A stretch of 36,877 bases of DNA from Kitasatospora sp. Root107 (lineage in GTDB: Bacteria > Actinomycetota > Actinomycetes > Streptomycetales > Streptomycetaceae): positions 1 through 36,877 of the forward strand of contig NZ_LMCT01000022.1 in assembly GCF_001424875.1 (NCBI RefSeq), given 5' to 3'. Below, in pieces: positions 15,873 through 24,337 of the stretch. The translations under genes and the position numbers were made by a program. The notes under the pieces are model-generated. The model did not search any database and was not told the origin of the DNA. It was given only the letters and a program-made list of their open reading frames with translations. Position 1 is the first letter of the stretch; each line of letters begins with the position of its first letter.

Positions 15873-16748
15873 ATGATCACTGCAGCGGACTCCGGCACCT
15901 GGACCCTCGGCGACCTGACCGTCAACCGGATCGGCTTCGGCGCGATGCGGCTGACCGGCAGCGCCGCCTTCGACCTGGGCACCCCCAGCAACCGGGAGCG
16001 CTCGATAGCCGTGCTCCGGAAGGCCGTCGAGCTCGGCGTCAACCACATCGACACCGCCGCCTTCTACTTCTCCTCGCTGCGCTCCGCCAACGAGCTGATC
16101 AACCGGGCGCTCGCCCCGTACGCCGACGACCTGGTGATCACCACCAAGGTCGGCCCCGGGCGCGGCCCCTCCGGCGACTGGCTGGACTGGCCCCGGCCCG
16201 ACCAGCTGCGTGGTCAGGTCGAGGAGAACCTGCGCCAGCTCGGCCGCGACCACCTGGACGTGGTCAACCTGCGGATGCAGGGCCGGGGCCCGCTCGCCGA
16301 GCACTACGGCGCCCTGGCCGAGCTGCGGGCGGCCGGCCTGATCCGCCACCTCGGCGTCTCCAACGCGGACGCCGCCCAGCTGGCCGAGGCCCAGGCCATC
16401 GCGCCGGTGGTCTGCGTGCAGAACCGGTTCGGGCTCGGCGCCGCCGCCGCAGAGCAGGAGCTGCTGCGCAGCTGCGGCGAGCAGGGTGTGGCCTTCGTCC
16501 CGTTCTTCGCGATCGCGGGGGAGGGCAAGGAGAGCGGCGTGGGTGGCACCGACAGCCCCGAACTGCTCGCGGTGGCGGCCGCGCACGGCGCCTCCCCGGC
16601 CCAGATCCGGCTCGCCTGGACGCTGGCCCAGGGCCCGCACGTGCTCGCCATCCCCGGCACCGGCAACCCCGACCACCTGGTGGAGAACATCGCGGCCGGC
16701 GCCCTGCGACTGTCCGCCGAGGAGCTCGCCACCCTGGCCGCCCGATGA
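15873..16748 (+). CDS. Aldo/keto reductase family oxidoreductase
   Basis: A 291-aa TIM-barrel oxidoreductase, NADPH-dependent by family. The catalytic tetrad positions are D60 (HIDTA), Y65 (AAFYF) and K92 (TTKVG). The fourth, normally His, is R134 in DVVNLRMQG, a variant I associate with this streptomycete subgroup. IPGTGNPDHLVENIAA near the C-terminus is the cofactor phosphate-binding motif. The stop codon overlaps the ATG of the next gene (ATGA), so the two are probably translated together. The substrate is unknown. Confidence 0.87.
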   Translation: MITAADSGTWTLGDLTVNRIGFGAMRLTGSAAFDLGTPSNRERSIAVLRKAVELGVNHIDTAAFYFSSLRSANELINRALAPYADDLVITTKVGPGRGPSGDWLDWPRPDQLRGQVEENLRQLGRDHLDVVNLRMQGRGPLAEHYGALAELRAAGLIRHLGVSNADAAQLAEAQAIAPVVCVQNRFGLGAAAAEQELLRSCGEQGVAFVPFFAIAGEGKESGVGGTDSPELLAVAAAHGASPAQIRLAWTLAQGPHVLAIPGTGNPDHLVENIAAGALRLSAEELATLAAR

Positions 16749-17575
16749 CCGTCACCGCAGCGGAGCTGGCGCTCCGTCATGTCGCGGCCCGGTCCACCGG
16801 CGGGCCGCTGACCGTCGGCCTGAGGGTCACCCTCAACTTCCACCCGGACCGGGCCTTCACGGGCGGCCGCCCGATCCTGCGCGCGCTGGCCGAGGACGGC
16901 GCCTACCGCTCCCAGTTCGTCACCGGCACCAGCAACGGCGGCCTGACCGCCCACCCCGGCGGCGACCGCTGGAACTGGGAGAGCCGGATCTTCGGCGGTG
17001 CGTACGACTCCGCACCCGCCGAACAGCGCCCGGTGTACGGCGCGCTGAACTTCCGTCACCAGCCGGCCGGGGCCGCCCCGAGGTTCGGCTCCGCGCACCT
17101 CCGGCTGACCGCCGAGGCACTCGCCCGGACCAGCTTCTGCTACCCCGACAGCTTCCTGGAGCCGGCCGACTTCGGCACCGCCGCGCGGATGTCCCTGGTC
17201 GAACTGGCCGAGGCCGACGAGCAGGACGCCCTGGACGACTACGTCGAGGCCCATGTGCACGGCGGCGTCCGGCTGGACCGCGACGTCGAGGCCCTGGTGC
17301 TGGACCCGAGCTTCCGGGGCACCGCCGTCGAGGCCGACGCGGCCGGGCTGCCCTGCCCGGTCGAGTGGCACCCGGGGTACCGGCTCGCGGTCACCGAGCT
17401 GCGCCGCCACCCGGACTACCGGGGCGCCGAGTACGTCGAGCTGGGCGCCACGATCGCCGAGGACGGGTGGCTCGACCCCCGCGTGCTCGGCGCGGCGGTG
17501 GCCACCGGGGAGCACGATCCGCAGGACCTCAAGAAGGTCTGGCACTACCTGGCCCGGTTCGGTACGGCAGGCTGA
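16745..17575 (+). CDS. DUF3626 family protein
   Basis: A 276-aa soluble protein of the DUF3626 family, recognised from TLNFHPDR, YRSQFVTGTSNGG, PVYGALNFRHQP and FGSAHLRLT, then CYPDSF and the C-terminal VWHYLARFG. No biochemical function is known to me. Several invariant polar residues (Arg in YRSQF, His in GSAHL, Glu/His in EAHVHGGV) suggest an enzyme. The start codon overlaps the aldo/keto reductase stop by 4 nt, which implies cotranslation. An enzymatic link to the reductase is inference from this coupling only. Confidence 0.8.
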   Translation: MTVTAAELALRHVAARSTGGPLTVGLRVTLNFHPDRAFTGGRPILRALAEDGAYRSQFVTGTSNGGLTAHPGGDRWNWESRIFGGAYDSAPAEQRPVYGALNFRHQPAGAAPRFGSAHLRLTAEALARTSFCYPDSFLEPADFGTAARMSLVELAEADEQDALDDYVEAHVHGGVRLDRDVEALVLDPSFRGTAVEADAAGLPCPVEWHPGYRLAVTELRRHPDYRGAEYVELGATIAEDGWLDPRVLGAAVATGEHDPQDLKKVWHYLARFGTAG

Positions 17576-17606
17576 TTATTGACGGGCTTTCGCCCCGGCC
17601 GGTCGG

Positions 17607-17612
17607 TAGCCT
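17607..17612 (+). promoter_or_regulatory. -10 box of a leaderless transcript (ASCH gene)
   Basis: TAGCCT ends 7 nt before the ATG at 17620 with no Shine-Dalgarno between. TTGACG at 17579-17584 is too far away (22-nt spacer) to be its -35. Confidence 0.45.
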
Positions 17613-17619
17613 GCGCGGC

Positions 17620-18045
17620 ATGGACCTCGAAACCCTGCCCGTGGTGGAGTTCGCCTTCCCCGGCCCGCTGCGCGACCAACTCGTCGCAGCGATCCTGTCC
17701 GGCGCCAAGACCACCACCTCAGCCCTGGTGGCCAGTTACGAGTACGACGGCGAGCCGCTGCCGGAAGCCGGTACGCGGTCGGCGGTGATCGACTCGGCCG
17801 GCCGCCGGGTCGCGGCGATCGAACTCACCGAGGTCCGGGTGGTCCGGCTCGCCGACATCGACCTCCGGCACGCCGTGGACGAGGGCGAGGGCGACGAGTC
17901 GGTGGCCCAGTGGCGGGCCGGACACGAGGAGTTCTGGCACAGCCCGGAGATCCGCGCGGAGCTCGGTGCGGACTTCACGGTCGACGACGACACCTTGGTG
18001 GTGGTCAAGCGCTTCCGGCTGCTCTCCCCCGCAGCCGGAAGCTGA
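17620..18045 (+). CDS. ASCH domain protein
   Basis: A 141-aa protein consisting of one ASCH domain, a PUA-like beta-barrel that binds RNA or acts on modified nucleosides. The signature SGAKTTTSAL lies at residues 27-36, with Lys 30 corresponding to the conserved catalytic or binding Lys. VIDSAGRRVAAIELTEVRVV and the acidic WRAGHEEFWHS region follow, as in the long DUF984-type members. Some relatives (E. coli YqfB) hydrolyse N4-acetylcytidine, but that activity cannot be assumed here. The gene ends one base before the stop codon of the convergent LysR gene. Confidence 0.82.
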   Translation: MDLETLPVVEFAFPGPLRDQLVAAILSGAKTTTSALVASYEYDGEPLPEAGTRSAVIDSAGRRVAAIELTEVRVVRLADIDLRHAVDEGEGDESVAQWRAGHEEFWHSPEIRAELGADFTVDDDTLVVVKRFRLLSPAAGS

Positions 18046-18046
18046 G

Positions 18047-18925
18047 TCAGCTGCCGAACGCCCGTCGGCTGTGCGCCAGCAGCTCGCGGAGCGCGGGGTT
18101 GCGGGTGTCCCGCCAGACCAGGGCGAGCAGCGCGGGCGTGTCGACGTCCTCGATGCCGACCGGGGTGAGCCGGTCGCGGTAGTGGGCGGCCATCGAGGCG
18201 CTGAGCACCGCGACACCGAGCCCCCGGGCGGCCAGGTCGGCGATCGCGTCCGCCGCGCTCGCCTGCAGGGCGATCCGGGGCTCGACGCCCTGCCCGGCGC
18301 AGGCCCGGTCGAGTACCGCCCGCAGGCCGGTGCCCGGTGGCATGCAGATGACCGGGTGGGCGAGCAGCTGACGGAGTGTCACGCTGCTCCGGTCGGCCAG
18401 TGGATGCCCCGGGGGTACGGCGGCGACCAGCTGTTCGCTGATCACGGTGAGTGCCTCCAGGCCGGCGGGGGTGGTGGCCGCGGCGCCGATCAGGGCCAGA
18501 TCGACGGCGCCGGAGTGCACCTCCTCGACCAGCCGGTCCGAGCCGTCCTCCAGCAGCGAGAGCTGCACCCCGGGGTGCGCGCGGTGGAAACCGGCCAGTG
18601 CGTCGAACAGCGGGGTGACGGTGCATCCGACCACCATGCCCACCGTCAGCCGGCCCCGGATCAGCTCGGTCACCTCGCCGACCGCCTGGCCGACCGCACC
18701 GGCGGCGGCCAGCGCGGCCCTGGCATGTTCGAGGGCGGCCTTCCCGGCCACGGTCAGGGTGGCAGTACGGGTGGACCGGTCGAACAGCTCGGCGCCCAGC
18801 TCGCGTTCGAGCTGCCGGATCTGGGCGCTGACCCCGGACTGGCTGATGTGCACCCGCTCGGCGGCCCGGGTGAAGTTCCGCTCCTCGGCGACCGCGACGA
18901 AGTACTCCAGCTGTCTCAGTTCCAT
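18047..18925 (-). CDS. LysR-family transcriptional regulator
   Basis: A 292-aa LysR regulator. The N-terminal winged helix-turn-helix is complete (MELRQLEYFVAVAEERNFTR, then AERVHISQSGVSAQIRQLE), and the effector-binding domain covers about residues 90-290 (GRLTVGMVVGCTV onward). By family rule it should control its own gene and the divergent NTF2-like gene through the 99-nt intergenic region, which holds an inverted repeat. The effector is unknown. Confidence 0.93.
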   Translation of the reverse strand: MELRQLEYFVAVAEERNFTRAAERVHISQSGVSAQIRQLERELGAELFDRSTRTATLTVAGKAALEHARAALAAAGAVGQAVGEVTELIRGRLTVGMVVGCTVTPLFDALAGFHRAHPGVQLSLLEDGSDRLVEEVHSGAVDLALIGAAATTPAGLEALTVISEQLVAAVPPGHPLADRSSVTLRQLLAHPVICMPPGTGLRAVLDRACAGQGVEPRIALQASAADAIADLAARGLGVAVLSASMAAHYRDRLTPVGIEDVDTPALLALVWRDTRNPALRELLAHSRRAFGS

Positions 18926-18930
18926 GACTC

Positions 18931-18950
18931 CGGATTCTAGTTCTGATCCG
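18931..18950. promoter_or_regulatory. Candidate LysR operator
   Basis: CGGAT (18931-18935) and ATCCG (18946-18950) flank 10 nt directly upstream of the LysR start codon, in the interval shared with the divergent gene. Dyads of this size and place are usual for LysR binding, although the strict T-N11-A form is not perfect. Confidence 0.45.
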
Positions 18951-19024
18951 AACCAGCTGTTGGACTTGTCGACCGGCCCGAACGAAGCTGGAGGTCAACC
19001 AGCACCGAACACCCGGAGGAAGCC

Positions 19025-19399
19025 ATGACGGAGTACCAGGCGTACGAGAAGGCGATGCGACCCGAGGACCTCACCCGGTTCTTCGTCGAGCGCTCGAACG
19101 CCGGTGACGCGGCCGGGGTGGCGGCGCTCTACGAGGAGGACGCGGTGCTGGCCTACCCGCCCGGCAGTCTGACGGTGGGTCGGGAGGCGATCCGCGAGCT
19201 GTGGGCCAAGGTGCTGGCCAACCGGCCCCGGTTCCAGCCGGAGCAGCCGCTGCCGACGCTGGTCAGCGACGGCATCGCGCTGACCTCGACCCCGCCCGCC
19301 GACGGCTCCGGCGCCCGCGCGCAGGTGGTCCGCCGTCAGCCCGACGGCAGCTGGCTCCGGCTGCTGGACCAGCCCGAGTTCGCCGCACCCACCGGCTGA
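19025..19399 (+). CDS. SnoaL/NTF2-like fold protein
   Basis: A 124-aa protein of the ketosteroid-isomerase-like (NTF2) superfamily, YybH/SgcJ type. The fold signature is FVERSNAGDAAGVAALYEED, AVLAYPPGSLTVGREAIREL and a final strand pair ending in WLRLLDQPEF. Such proteins bind small hydrophobic ligands, and some isomerise or cyclise them; no function can be given here. The start is well marked by CGGAGGA 5 nt upstream. It is divergent from the LysR gene, which probably controls it. Confidence 0.75.
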   Translation: MTEYQAYEKAMRPEDLTRFFVERSNAGDAAGVAALYEEDAVLAYPPGSLTVGREAIRELWAKVLANRPRFQPEQPLPTLVSDGIALTSTPPADGSGARAQVVRRQPDGSWLRLLDQPEFAAPTG

Positions 19400-19462
19400 G
19401 TGCTGATCAACTGCCTTGTACGGTGACCGGGTAACCCCACCGGACCGTTCAACGGAGCACCC

Positions 19463-19993
19463 ATGGCAGAGCCCCTGATCGCCGCAGTCGCCGGCCGGAC
19501 GCCGAAGGTCGACCCGACCGCGTTCGTCGCCGCCAACGCGGTGGTGGTCGGATCGGTCACCCTCGGCCCCGGCGTGAGCATCTGGTACGGCGCGGTGCTG
19601 CGCGGCGACGCCGAGTCGATCACGGTCGGCGCGGACACCAACATCCAGGACAACTGCACCGTGCACGCCGACCCGGACTTCCCGGCGGTCCTCGGCGAGC
19701 GGATCTCGGTCGGCCACAACGCGGTGCTGCACGGCTGCACCGTGGAGGACGACGTCCTGGTCGGGATGAGCGCCACCGTGCTGAACGGCGCCCGGATCGG
19801 CGCCGGTTCGCTGGTGGCGGCGGGCGCGGTGGTTCCGCAGGGCATGCAGGTGCCGCCCGGCTCGCTGGTGGCCGGAGTGCCCGCCAAGGTCAAGCGCGAA
19901 CTCACCGAGGACGAGCGCTCCGGCATCAAGGTCAACGGCCAGGGCTACCTGCTGCTCGCCCGGGCGCACGCCACCGAGCTGGGCCAGGACTAG
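19463..19993 (+). CDS. Gamma-class carbonic anhydrase-like protein
   Basis: A 176-aa left-handed beta-helix protein of the gamma-carbonic anhydrase (YrdA/PaaY) family. Hexapeptide repeats run from about residue 15 to 140. The three zinc-ligand His positions are present in CTVHAD, VGHNAVLHGC (two), and the SIWYGAVLRGD and NIQDNC motifs are intact. Many bacterial members are zinc proteins whose carbonic anhydrase activity is low or unproven. Upstream, TGATCAAC and TACGGT (19404-19424) resemble the promoter before the leader peptide at 7322. It is convergent with the LysE gene, with no spacing. Confidence 0.9.
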   Translation: MAEPLIAAVAGRTPKVDPTAFVAANAVVVGSVTLGPGVSIWYGAVLRGDAESITVGADTNIQDNCTVHADPDFPAVLGERISVGHNAVLHGCTVEDDVLVGMSATVLNGARIGAGSLVAAGAVVPQGMQVPPGSLVAGVPAKVKRELTEDERSGIKVNGQGYLLLARAHATELGQD

Positions 19994-20623
19994 TCAGCCG
20001 TCGATGGCCATCCGAACACCGAGAAGGACCAGCACAGAGCCGGAGACCAGTTCGAGGCGCTTGCGGACCGTGGCTCGGGAGATGACCTTCTTCATCCGGC
20101 CGACGAACCAGACGTACAGGCCGTAGTAACCGATCTCGAAGACGGCCCAGACGGCCGCCAGGCCGATCATGGTGGGCAGATGCGGGGCGCCCGCGGGCAC
20201 GAACTGCGGGAGGAAGGACATCGCGAACACTGCGGCCTTGGGGTTGGCGAGGTTCAGCAGCAGGCCCGAGCGGTAGGAACTCCAGCCGGAGCGCGCTGTC
20301 AGGGGATCCTGCTGCTCCTCCGGTCGCTGCTCGCCGCGGGCGTCCAGCAGCGTCTTCACACCGAAGACGACCAGCGTCACGGCACCGGCGATCCGCATGC
20401 TGTCGTACGCCAGCTGGGACGCCGCCAGCAGCGCTGTGAGCCCGAGCGCGGCGGTGACACCCCAGACGAAGACGCCGGTCTCATTGCCCAGAACGGTGAG
20501 GAATCCGGCCCGGCGGCTGCGCAGGGACTGACGGATGATCAGCATCGTGCTCGGGCCGGGTGAGGCCGCGATCAGGGTGCAGGCGCCGAGGAAGGCGAGG
20601 AGAGTGCTCAGCATGGGCCCCAT
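19994..20623 (-). CDS. LysE/RhtB family amino-acid exporter
   Basis: A 209-aa membrane protein with six hydrophobic segments. It has the family signatures SPGPSTMLIIRQSLRSRRAG near residues 21-40 and NLANPKAAVFAMSFLPQFV in the middle. Members export amino acids, homoserine lactones or other small metabolites by proton exchange; the substrate cannot be inferred. Two Met codons (residues 1 and 4) are possible starts. Confidence 0.9.
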   Translation of the reverse strand: MGPMLSTLLAFLGACTLIAASPGPSTMLIIRQSLRSRRAGFLTVLGNETGVFVWGVTAALGLTALLAASQLAYDSMRIAGAVTLVVFGVKTLLDARGEQRPEEQQDPLTARSGWSSYRSGLLLNLANPKAAVFAMSFLPQFVPAGAPHLPTMIGLAAVWAVFEIGYYGLYVWFVGRMKKVISRATVRKRLELVSGSVLVLLGVRMAIDG

Positions 20624-20683
20624 CCTGGGGTCCGCTGCTGATCATGTCCATAGACCCCGTACCCAGCCCCGGCCATGCCCGGT

Positions 20684-21505
20684 TCACACGTCGCGGCGCC
20701 GGATCACCAGCAGGGCGAGGGCGAGCCCGACGAGCGGCCAGAGTGCGAACACGGCCCAGGAGTCCGGGACGCCGGCGATCCGGATCGGATCGCCGAGCTG
20801 GCCCCAGGTCTGCACCAGCCGTCGCCAGGCGCTGACCACCATCGTCTGGTTGACATCGGCGGACCATTGGTTGGTCGGCGCGAAGAGCATCGGCAGGATC
20901 AGCAGGCTGAAGCAGGTGGCGAGCACGGCCGCCGCGCTGTGCCGGATCAGCACCCCGAGGCCCAGCCCGATCAGCGCGCAGACCGGCGCCGCCAGTACGG
21001 AGGCCAGCAGGGCCCGGCCCACCCCGGGGTGGGTGATCGGGACCCCGGCGTCCCGTCCGCTCAGGATCGCCTGGGCGAGCAGGAACGAGGTGAGCGAGAC
21101 GACCACCCCGACCACGGCCCAGACCGTGGCGAGCAGCACCGCCTTGGCCAGCACCACCGATCGGCGGGCGGGGACGGCCACGCTGGTGGTGCGGATCAGT
21201 CCACTGCCGTACTCCCCGGCCATGGTGATCGCCCCGATGCTGCCGGAGACCAGCATCAGGGAGACATAGCCGGCCGGCGGGAAGGCGTCGAAGCACCGGA
21301 ACCCCTCGAAACTCCGGGACTCCGGGAGACTGTTCGTCAGGTTCTGATAGTCCCCCAGAGCGGCCGCCACAGCGGATCCGATGACGAACAGGGTGATCAG
21401 GGCGAGCGTCCACGGGGTGGAGCGCAGCGAGCGCATCTTGATCCACTCGGCGGCGACCAGATCTCCGAAGCGGACCGGGGGGAGGGCGGGGGCGAGTGTG
21501 GTCAT
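20684..21505 (-). CDS. ABC-2 type transporter permease
   Basis: A 273-aa permease with about six membrane helices: a cytoplasmic N-terminus (RFGDLVAAEWIKMRSLRSTP), a first helix, a large extracellular loop with paired Cys or aromatic residues (GFRCFDAFPPAGYV), and a block of helices ending at a basic VIRRRDV tail. It begins by a 4-nt ATGA overlap with the ATPase gene, so the two form one translationally coupled exporter. The substrate is unknown; the nearby two-component system suggests a cell-envelope or antimicrobial stress role. Confidence 0.88.
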   Translation of the reverse strand: MTTLAPALPPVRFGDLVAAEWIKMRSLRSTPWTLALITLFVIGSAVAAALGDYQNLTNSLPESRSFEGFRCFDAFPPAGYVSLMLVSGSIGAITMAGEYGSGLIRTTSVAVPARRSVVLAKAVLLATVWAVVGVVVSLTSFLLAQAILSGRDAGVPITHPGVGRALLASVLAAPVCALIGLGLGVLIRHSAAAVLATCFSLLILPMLFAPTNQWSADVNQTMVVSAWRRLVQTWGQLGDPIRIAGVPDSWAVFALWPLVGLALALLVIRRRDV

Positions 21506-22422
21506 CGGGGACGTCCTGCCAGGTAGTCGACGCTGTCGGCGGTCAGTTCCATGAACGCCTCTTCCAACGAGGCGGTCCGGGTGGTCAGTTCGTGCAGGGC
21601 GATCCGGTGTTCGAGGGCGAGCGCCCCGATCCGGGCGGCCGGCAGGCCGGTCACGGCGAGCCGTTCGACCCCGGCCGAGCCCTCCGGTTCGACGGCGGCT
21701 CCCGCTGCGGTCAGCAGGGCGGCCAGTTCGGCGGCCTGCGGTGTGCCCACCACGACGCTGAACCGGGTGCTGCGGGCAGCAAAGGTCCGTACCGACTCGG
21801 CGGCGATCAGCCGGCCCTGACCGATCACCACCAGGTCGTCGGCGGTCTGCTCCATCTCCGTCATCAGGTGGCTGGAGAGGAAGACCGTCCGGCCCTCGGC
21901 GGCCATCCGGCGGAACAGGTGGCGGACCCAGAGCACACCCTCGGGGTCCATGCCGTTGACCGGTTCGTCGAACATCAGCACCGGCGGGTCACCGAGCAGC
22001 GCGGTCGCGATGCCGAGCCGCTGCTTCATACCGAGCGAGAAGCCACCGATCCGCCGCCGGGCCACCTCGGCCAGGCCGACCTCCGCCAGCACCTCGTCCA
22101 CCCGGCGCAGCGGGATGCCGTTGCTGCGGGCCAGGGCGGACAGGTGGGCGGCGGCGCTGCGGCCGCCGTGCACATGGCCCGCGTCGAGCAGCGCGCCGAC
22201 GTGGTGCAGCCCGCGCCGGTGCTGCCGGAACGGGACGCCGCTGACGGTGGCGGTGCCGCCGGTCGGAGCGTCCAGGCCCAGGATCATCCGCAGGGTGGTG
22301 GTCTTGCCGGCCCCGTTGGGCCCGAGGAAGCCGGTCACCCGGCCGGGCCTGACGGTGAAGGAGAGCTGCTGCACGGCCGTCTTGCGGCCGTAGGTCTTGG
22401 TGAGTTCGTTGACTTCGATCAC
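21502..22422 (-). CDS. ABC transporter ATP-binding protein
   Basis: A 306-aa ATPase. Walker A is GPNGAGKT at residues 34-41. The signature is SLGMKQRLGIATALLG, and Walker B is LMFDEPVNGMDPEG with the catalytic Glu. A C-terminal extension of about 80 residues (RTFAARSTRFSVVVG onward) is typical of DrrA/BcrA-type drug exporters. The start is GTG at 22422, where homology begins (MIEVNELTKTYG). CAGTGT lies 7 nt before it, so a leaderless transcript is possible. It is divergent from the sensor kinase gene across 131 nt. Confidence 0.92.
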   Translation of the reverse strand: MIEVNELTKTYGRKTAVQQLSFTVRPGRVTGFLGPNGAGKTTTLRMILGLDAPTGGTATVSGVPFRQHRRGLHHVGALLDAGHVHGGRSAAAHLSALARSNGIPLRRVDEVLAEVGLAEVARRRIGGFSLGMKQRLGIATALLGDPPVLMFDEPVNGMDPEGVLWVRHLFRRMAAEGRTVFLSSHLMTEMEQTADDLVVIGQGRLIAAESVRTFAARSTRFSVVVGTPQAAELAALLTAAGAAVEPEGSAGVERLAVTGLPAARIGALALEHRIALHELTTRTASLEEAFMELTADSVDYLAGRPR

Positions 22423-22541
22423 GGGGGCAACACTGCCGCCGCGCCCCCGGAGCGGGCATCGGGCCGGGGGCGGCAATCATCCGGGCAGCTCAGCCCGGGG
22501 GCGTACATCCGGGGGCCAATGTCCGGCGGGCGGTGGGCGGA

Positions 22542-22547
22542 TAGTGT
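22542..22547 (+). promoter_or_regulatory. -10 box of a leaderless transcript (sensor kinase)
   Basis: TAGTGT ends 6 nt before the ATG at 22554, with no Shine-Dalgarno. Confidence 0.45.
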
Positions 22548-22553
22548 CGCGGG

Positions 22554-23651
22554 ATGACGAACACACGGGCGATGGCCTGGGGAGGGCTGTACCCCCTCGT
22601 ACTGCTCCTGTTGGTGGGCGGCGCGTTCCGTTCCCCGAACCTGTACGGGCTGGGGGCCCTGCTCGCGGGTGGTCTGCTGATCGGTGTGCTGCGCCGAGCT
22701 CCGCTGTGGGCCCTGGTGTTGACCCTGCTCGGCGCGGTCGTGATGGTGGCGGTGGGCGGCCCGGACCAGAGCCCGGGCCGGTTCCTGCCGTTCCTGGCGG
22801 CCGATCTGGCGCTGGGCTTCATCGTCGCCACCCGGCCCCGGCGGGTCTGGATCACCGCCGCCGTGCTGTCGGCCCTGTTGCAGGTCGTCACCGCCTTCGG
22901 CTTCATGTCCGGGCCCGACCACCAGGTCGCCGTCGCGATCATCTCCGTGCTGCTGCTCGGTACCTGCTGCCTGGGCGGGCTGCTGTTCCGGGAGCGTCGT
23001 GAGCATGCGGTGGCCCTGCGCTCGCAGGAGGTGGCCGAGGCGGTGACCGCCGAACGGCTGCGGATCGCCCGGGAGTTGCACGACATGGTCGCGCACAGCA
23101 TCGGGATCATCGCGATCCAGGCCGGGGTCGGCAGCCGGGTCATCGAGACCCAGCCCGCCGAGGCGAGGGCGGCGCTGCAGGCGATCGAGGCCACCAGCCG
23201 GGAGACCCTGTCGGGGCTGCGGCGCACGCTGGTGGCGCTGCGTCAGGCCGACCCGCAGACCGAGGCTTCGCTCGCTCCCGCCCCGGGCCTCGCCGACCTC
23301 GAACGGCTGGCGGCGGCGACCGCCGACGCGGGGGTCCGGGTCGAGCTCCGCTGGGCCGGTGAGCGGCGTCAACTACCGGCCGACATCGACCTTTCGGCCT
23401 ACCGTATCGTGCAGGAGGCGGTGACCAACGTGGTCCGCCACGCGGGCACCGGGCACTGCCGGGTGACCGTCGACTACGGGGCGGAGGAGCTGTCCGTGGA
23501 GGTGCTCGACGAGGGGCGCGGGGTGCCGGGCACGGCGGGCTCCGCCACGTTGGGACCGGGCTTCGGGATCACCGGTATGCGGGAGCGGGCCGGCCTGCTG
23601 CACGGCCGGTTCAGCGCCTGCCGCTGCCCGAGCCGGCCGTGGCCGGGGTGA
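22554..23651 (+). CDS. NarL-type sensor histidine kinase with frameshifted C-terminus
   Basis: A 365-aa membrane kinase. Five or six hydrophobic segments occupy about residues 8-145. HisKA_3 follows with the phosphorylated H176 in RELHDMVAHS, then an HATPase domain with N box (QEAVTNVVRHA), G1 (DEGRGVPG) and G2 (GFGITGMRERA). After LLHGRFSA the protein ends in CRCPSRPWPG instead of the usual GGF.V.A strands. Reading the other frame from 23618 gives LPLPEPAVAG and runs to a TGA at 23675-23677 that would overlap the regulator's ATG. That is exactly the expected natural end. A deletion of 3n+1 bases (about 40) therefore seems to have removed the last strands and shifted the frame. Confidence 0.85.
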   Translation: MTNTRAMAWGGLYPLVLLLLVGGAFRSPNLYGLGALLAGGLLIGVLRRAPLWALVLTLLGAVVMVAVGGPDQSPGRFLPFLAADLALGFIVATRPRRVWITAAVLSALLQVVTAFGFMSGPDHQVAVAIISVLLLGTCCLGGLLFRERREHAVALRSQEVAEAVTAERLRIARELHDMVAHSIGIIAIQAGVGSRVIETQPAEARAALQAIEATSRETLSGLRRTLVALRQADPQTEASLAPAPGLADLERLAAATADAGVRVELRWAGERRQLPADIDLSAYRIVQEAVTNVVRHAGTGHCRVTVDYGAEELSVEVLDEGRGVPGTAGSATLGPGFGITGMRERAGLLHGRFSACRCPSRPWPG

Positions 23652-23673
23652 CCGGGTCCGGGGCGGAGGCGCG

Positions 23674-24330
23674 ATGAGCATCCGGGTGGTGCTCGCCGAC
23701 GACCAGCCGCTGGTCCGGTCCGGCCTACGGGTGATCATGGCCGACCACCCCGACCTGGAGGTGGTCGGCGAGGCCGGAACGGGCACCGAGGCGGTCCGGC
23801 TGGCCCAGGAGCTGGGCCCCGACGTGGTGCTGATGGACATTCGGATGCCCGGGATGGACGGAATCGAGGCCACCCGCCGGATCATCGCCGCAGGTGGCGC
23901 CACCCGGGTGCTGATGCTGACCACCTTCGACGAGGACGACCACGTCTACGGCGCACTGCGGGCCGGCGCGAGCGGATTCGTGGTCAAGGACATGGCGGTG
24001 GACGACATCCTCGGCGCCATCCGAGTGGTCGCCGCCGGGGACGCCCTGATCGCCCCGGGCGTCACCCGCCGCCTGATCGCCGACTTCCTGGACCACCCCG
24101 GCCCCGGCCGCACCCGGCAGCCGATCGAGGGCATCACCGAACGCGAACGCGAGGTGCTCACCCTGGTCGGCCGGGGCCTCTCGAACACCGAGATCGCCGA
24201 GCAGCTCTTCATCTCGGTGGCCACCGCCAAGTCCCACGTGGCCCGGCTGTTCAGCAAGCTGGGCGCCCGGGATCGGGTCCAACTCGTCATCACCGCCTAC
24301 GAGATGGGCCTGGCCGGCCCGTCGCGCTGA
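23674..24330 (+). CDS. NarL/LuxR-family response regulator
   Basis: A 218-aa response regulator. The receiver has the acidic pair at D9-D10, the phosphorylated D55 (VLMDIRMPGMDG), Thr in MLTTFDEDD and Lys in VVKDMA. The C-terminal LuxR helix-turn-helix is complete (TEREREVLTLVGRGLSNTEI, then SVATAKSHVARLFSKL). It is paired with the upstream kinase. Because the kinase's original stop codon would have overlapped this ATG, translational coupling is now probably weakened: the present kinase stop lies 22 nt earlier. The likely target is the divergent ABC exporter. Confidence 0.94.
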   Translation: MSIRVVLADDQPLVRSGLRVIMADHPDLEVVGEAGTGTEAVRLAQELGPDVVLMDIRMPGMDGIEATRRIIAAGGATRVLMLTTFDEDDHVYGALRAGASGFVVKDMAVDDILGAIRVVAAGDALIAPGVTRRLIADFLDHPGPGRTRQPIEGITEREREVLTLVGRGLSNTEIAEQLFISVATAKSHVARLFSKLGARDRVQLVITAYEMGLAGPSR

Positions 24331-24337
24331 TCCGGTG

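Noticed and set aside
17579..17612. TTGACG/TAGCCT as a paired promoter for the ASCH gene
   Set aside because: The spacer would be 22 nt, too long for a sigma70-type promoter; only the -10 box is kept.
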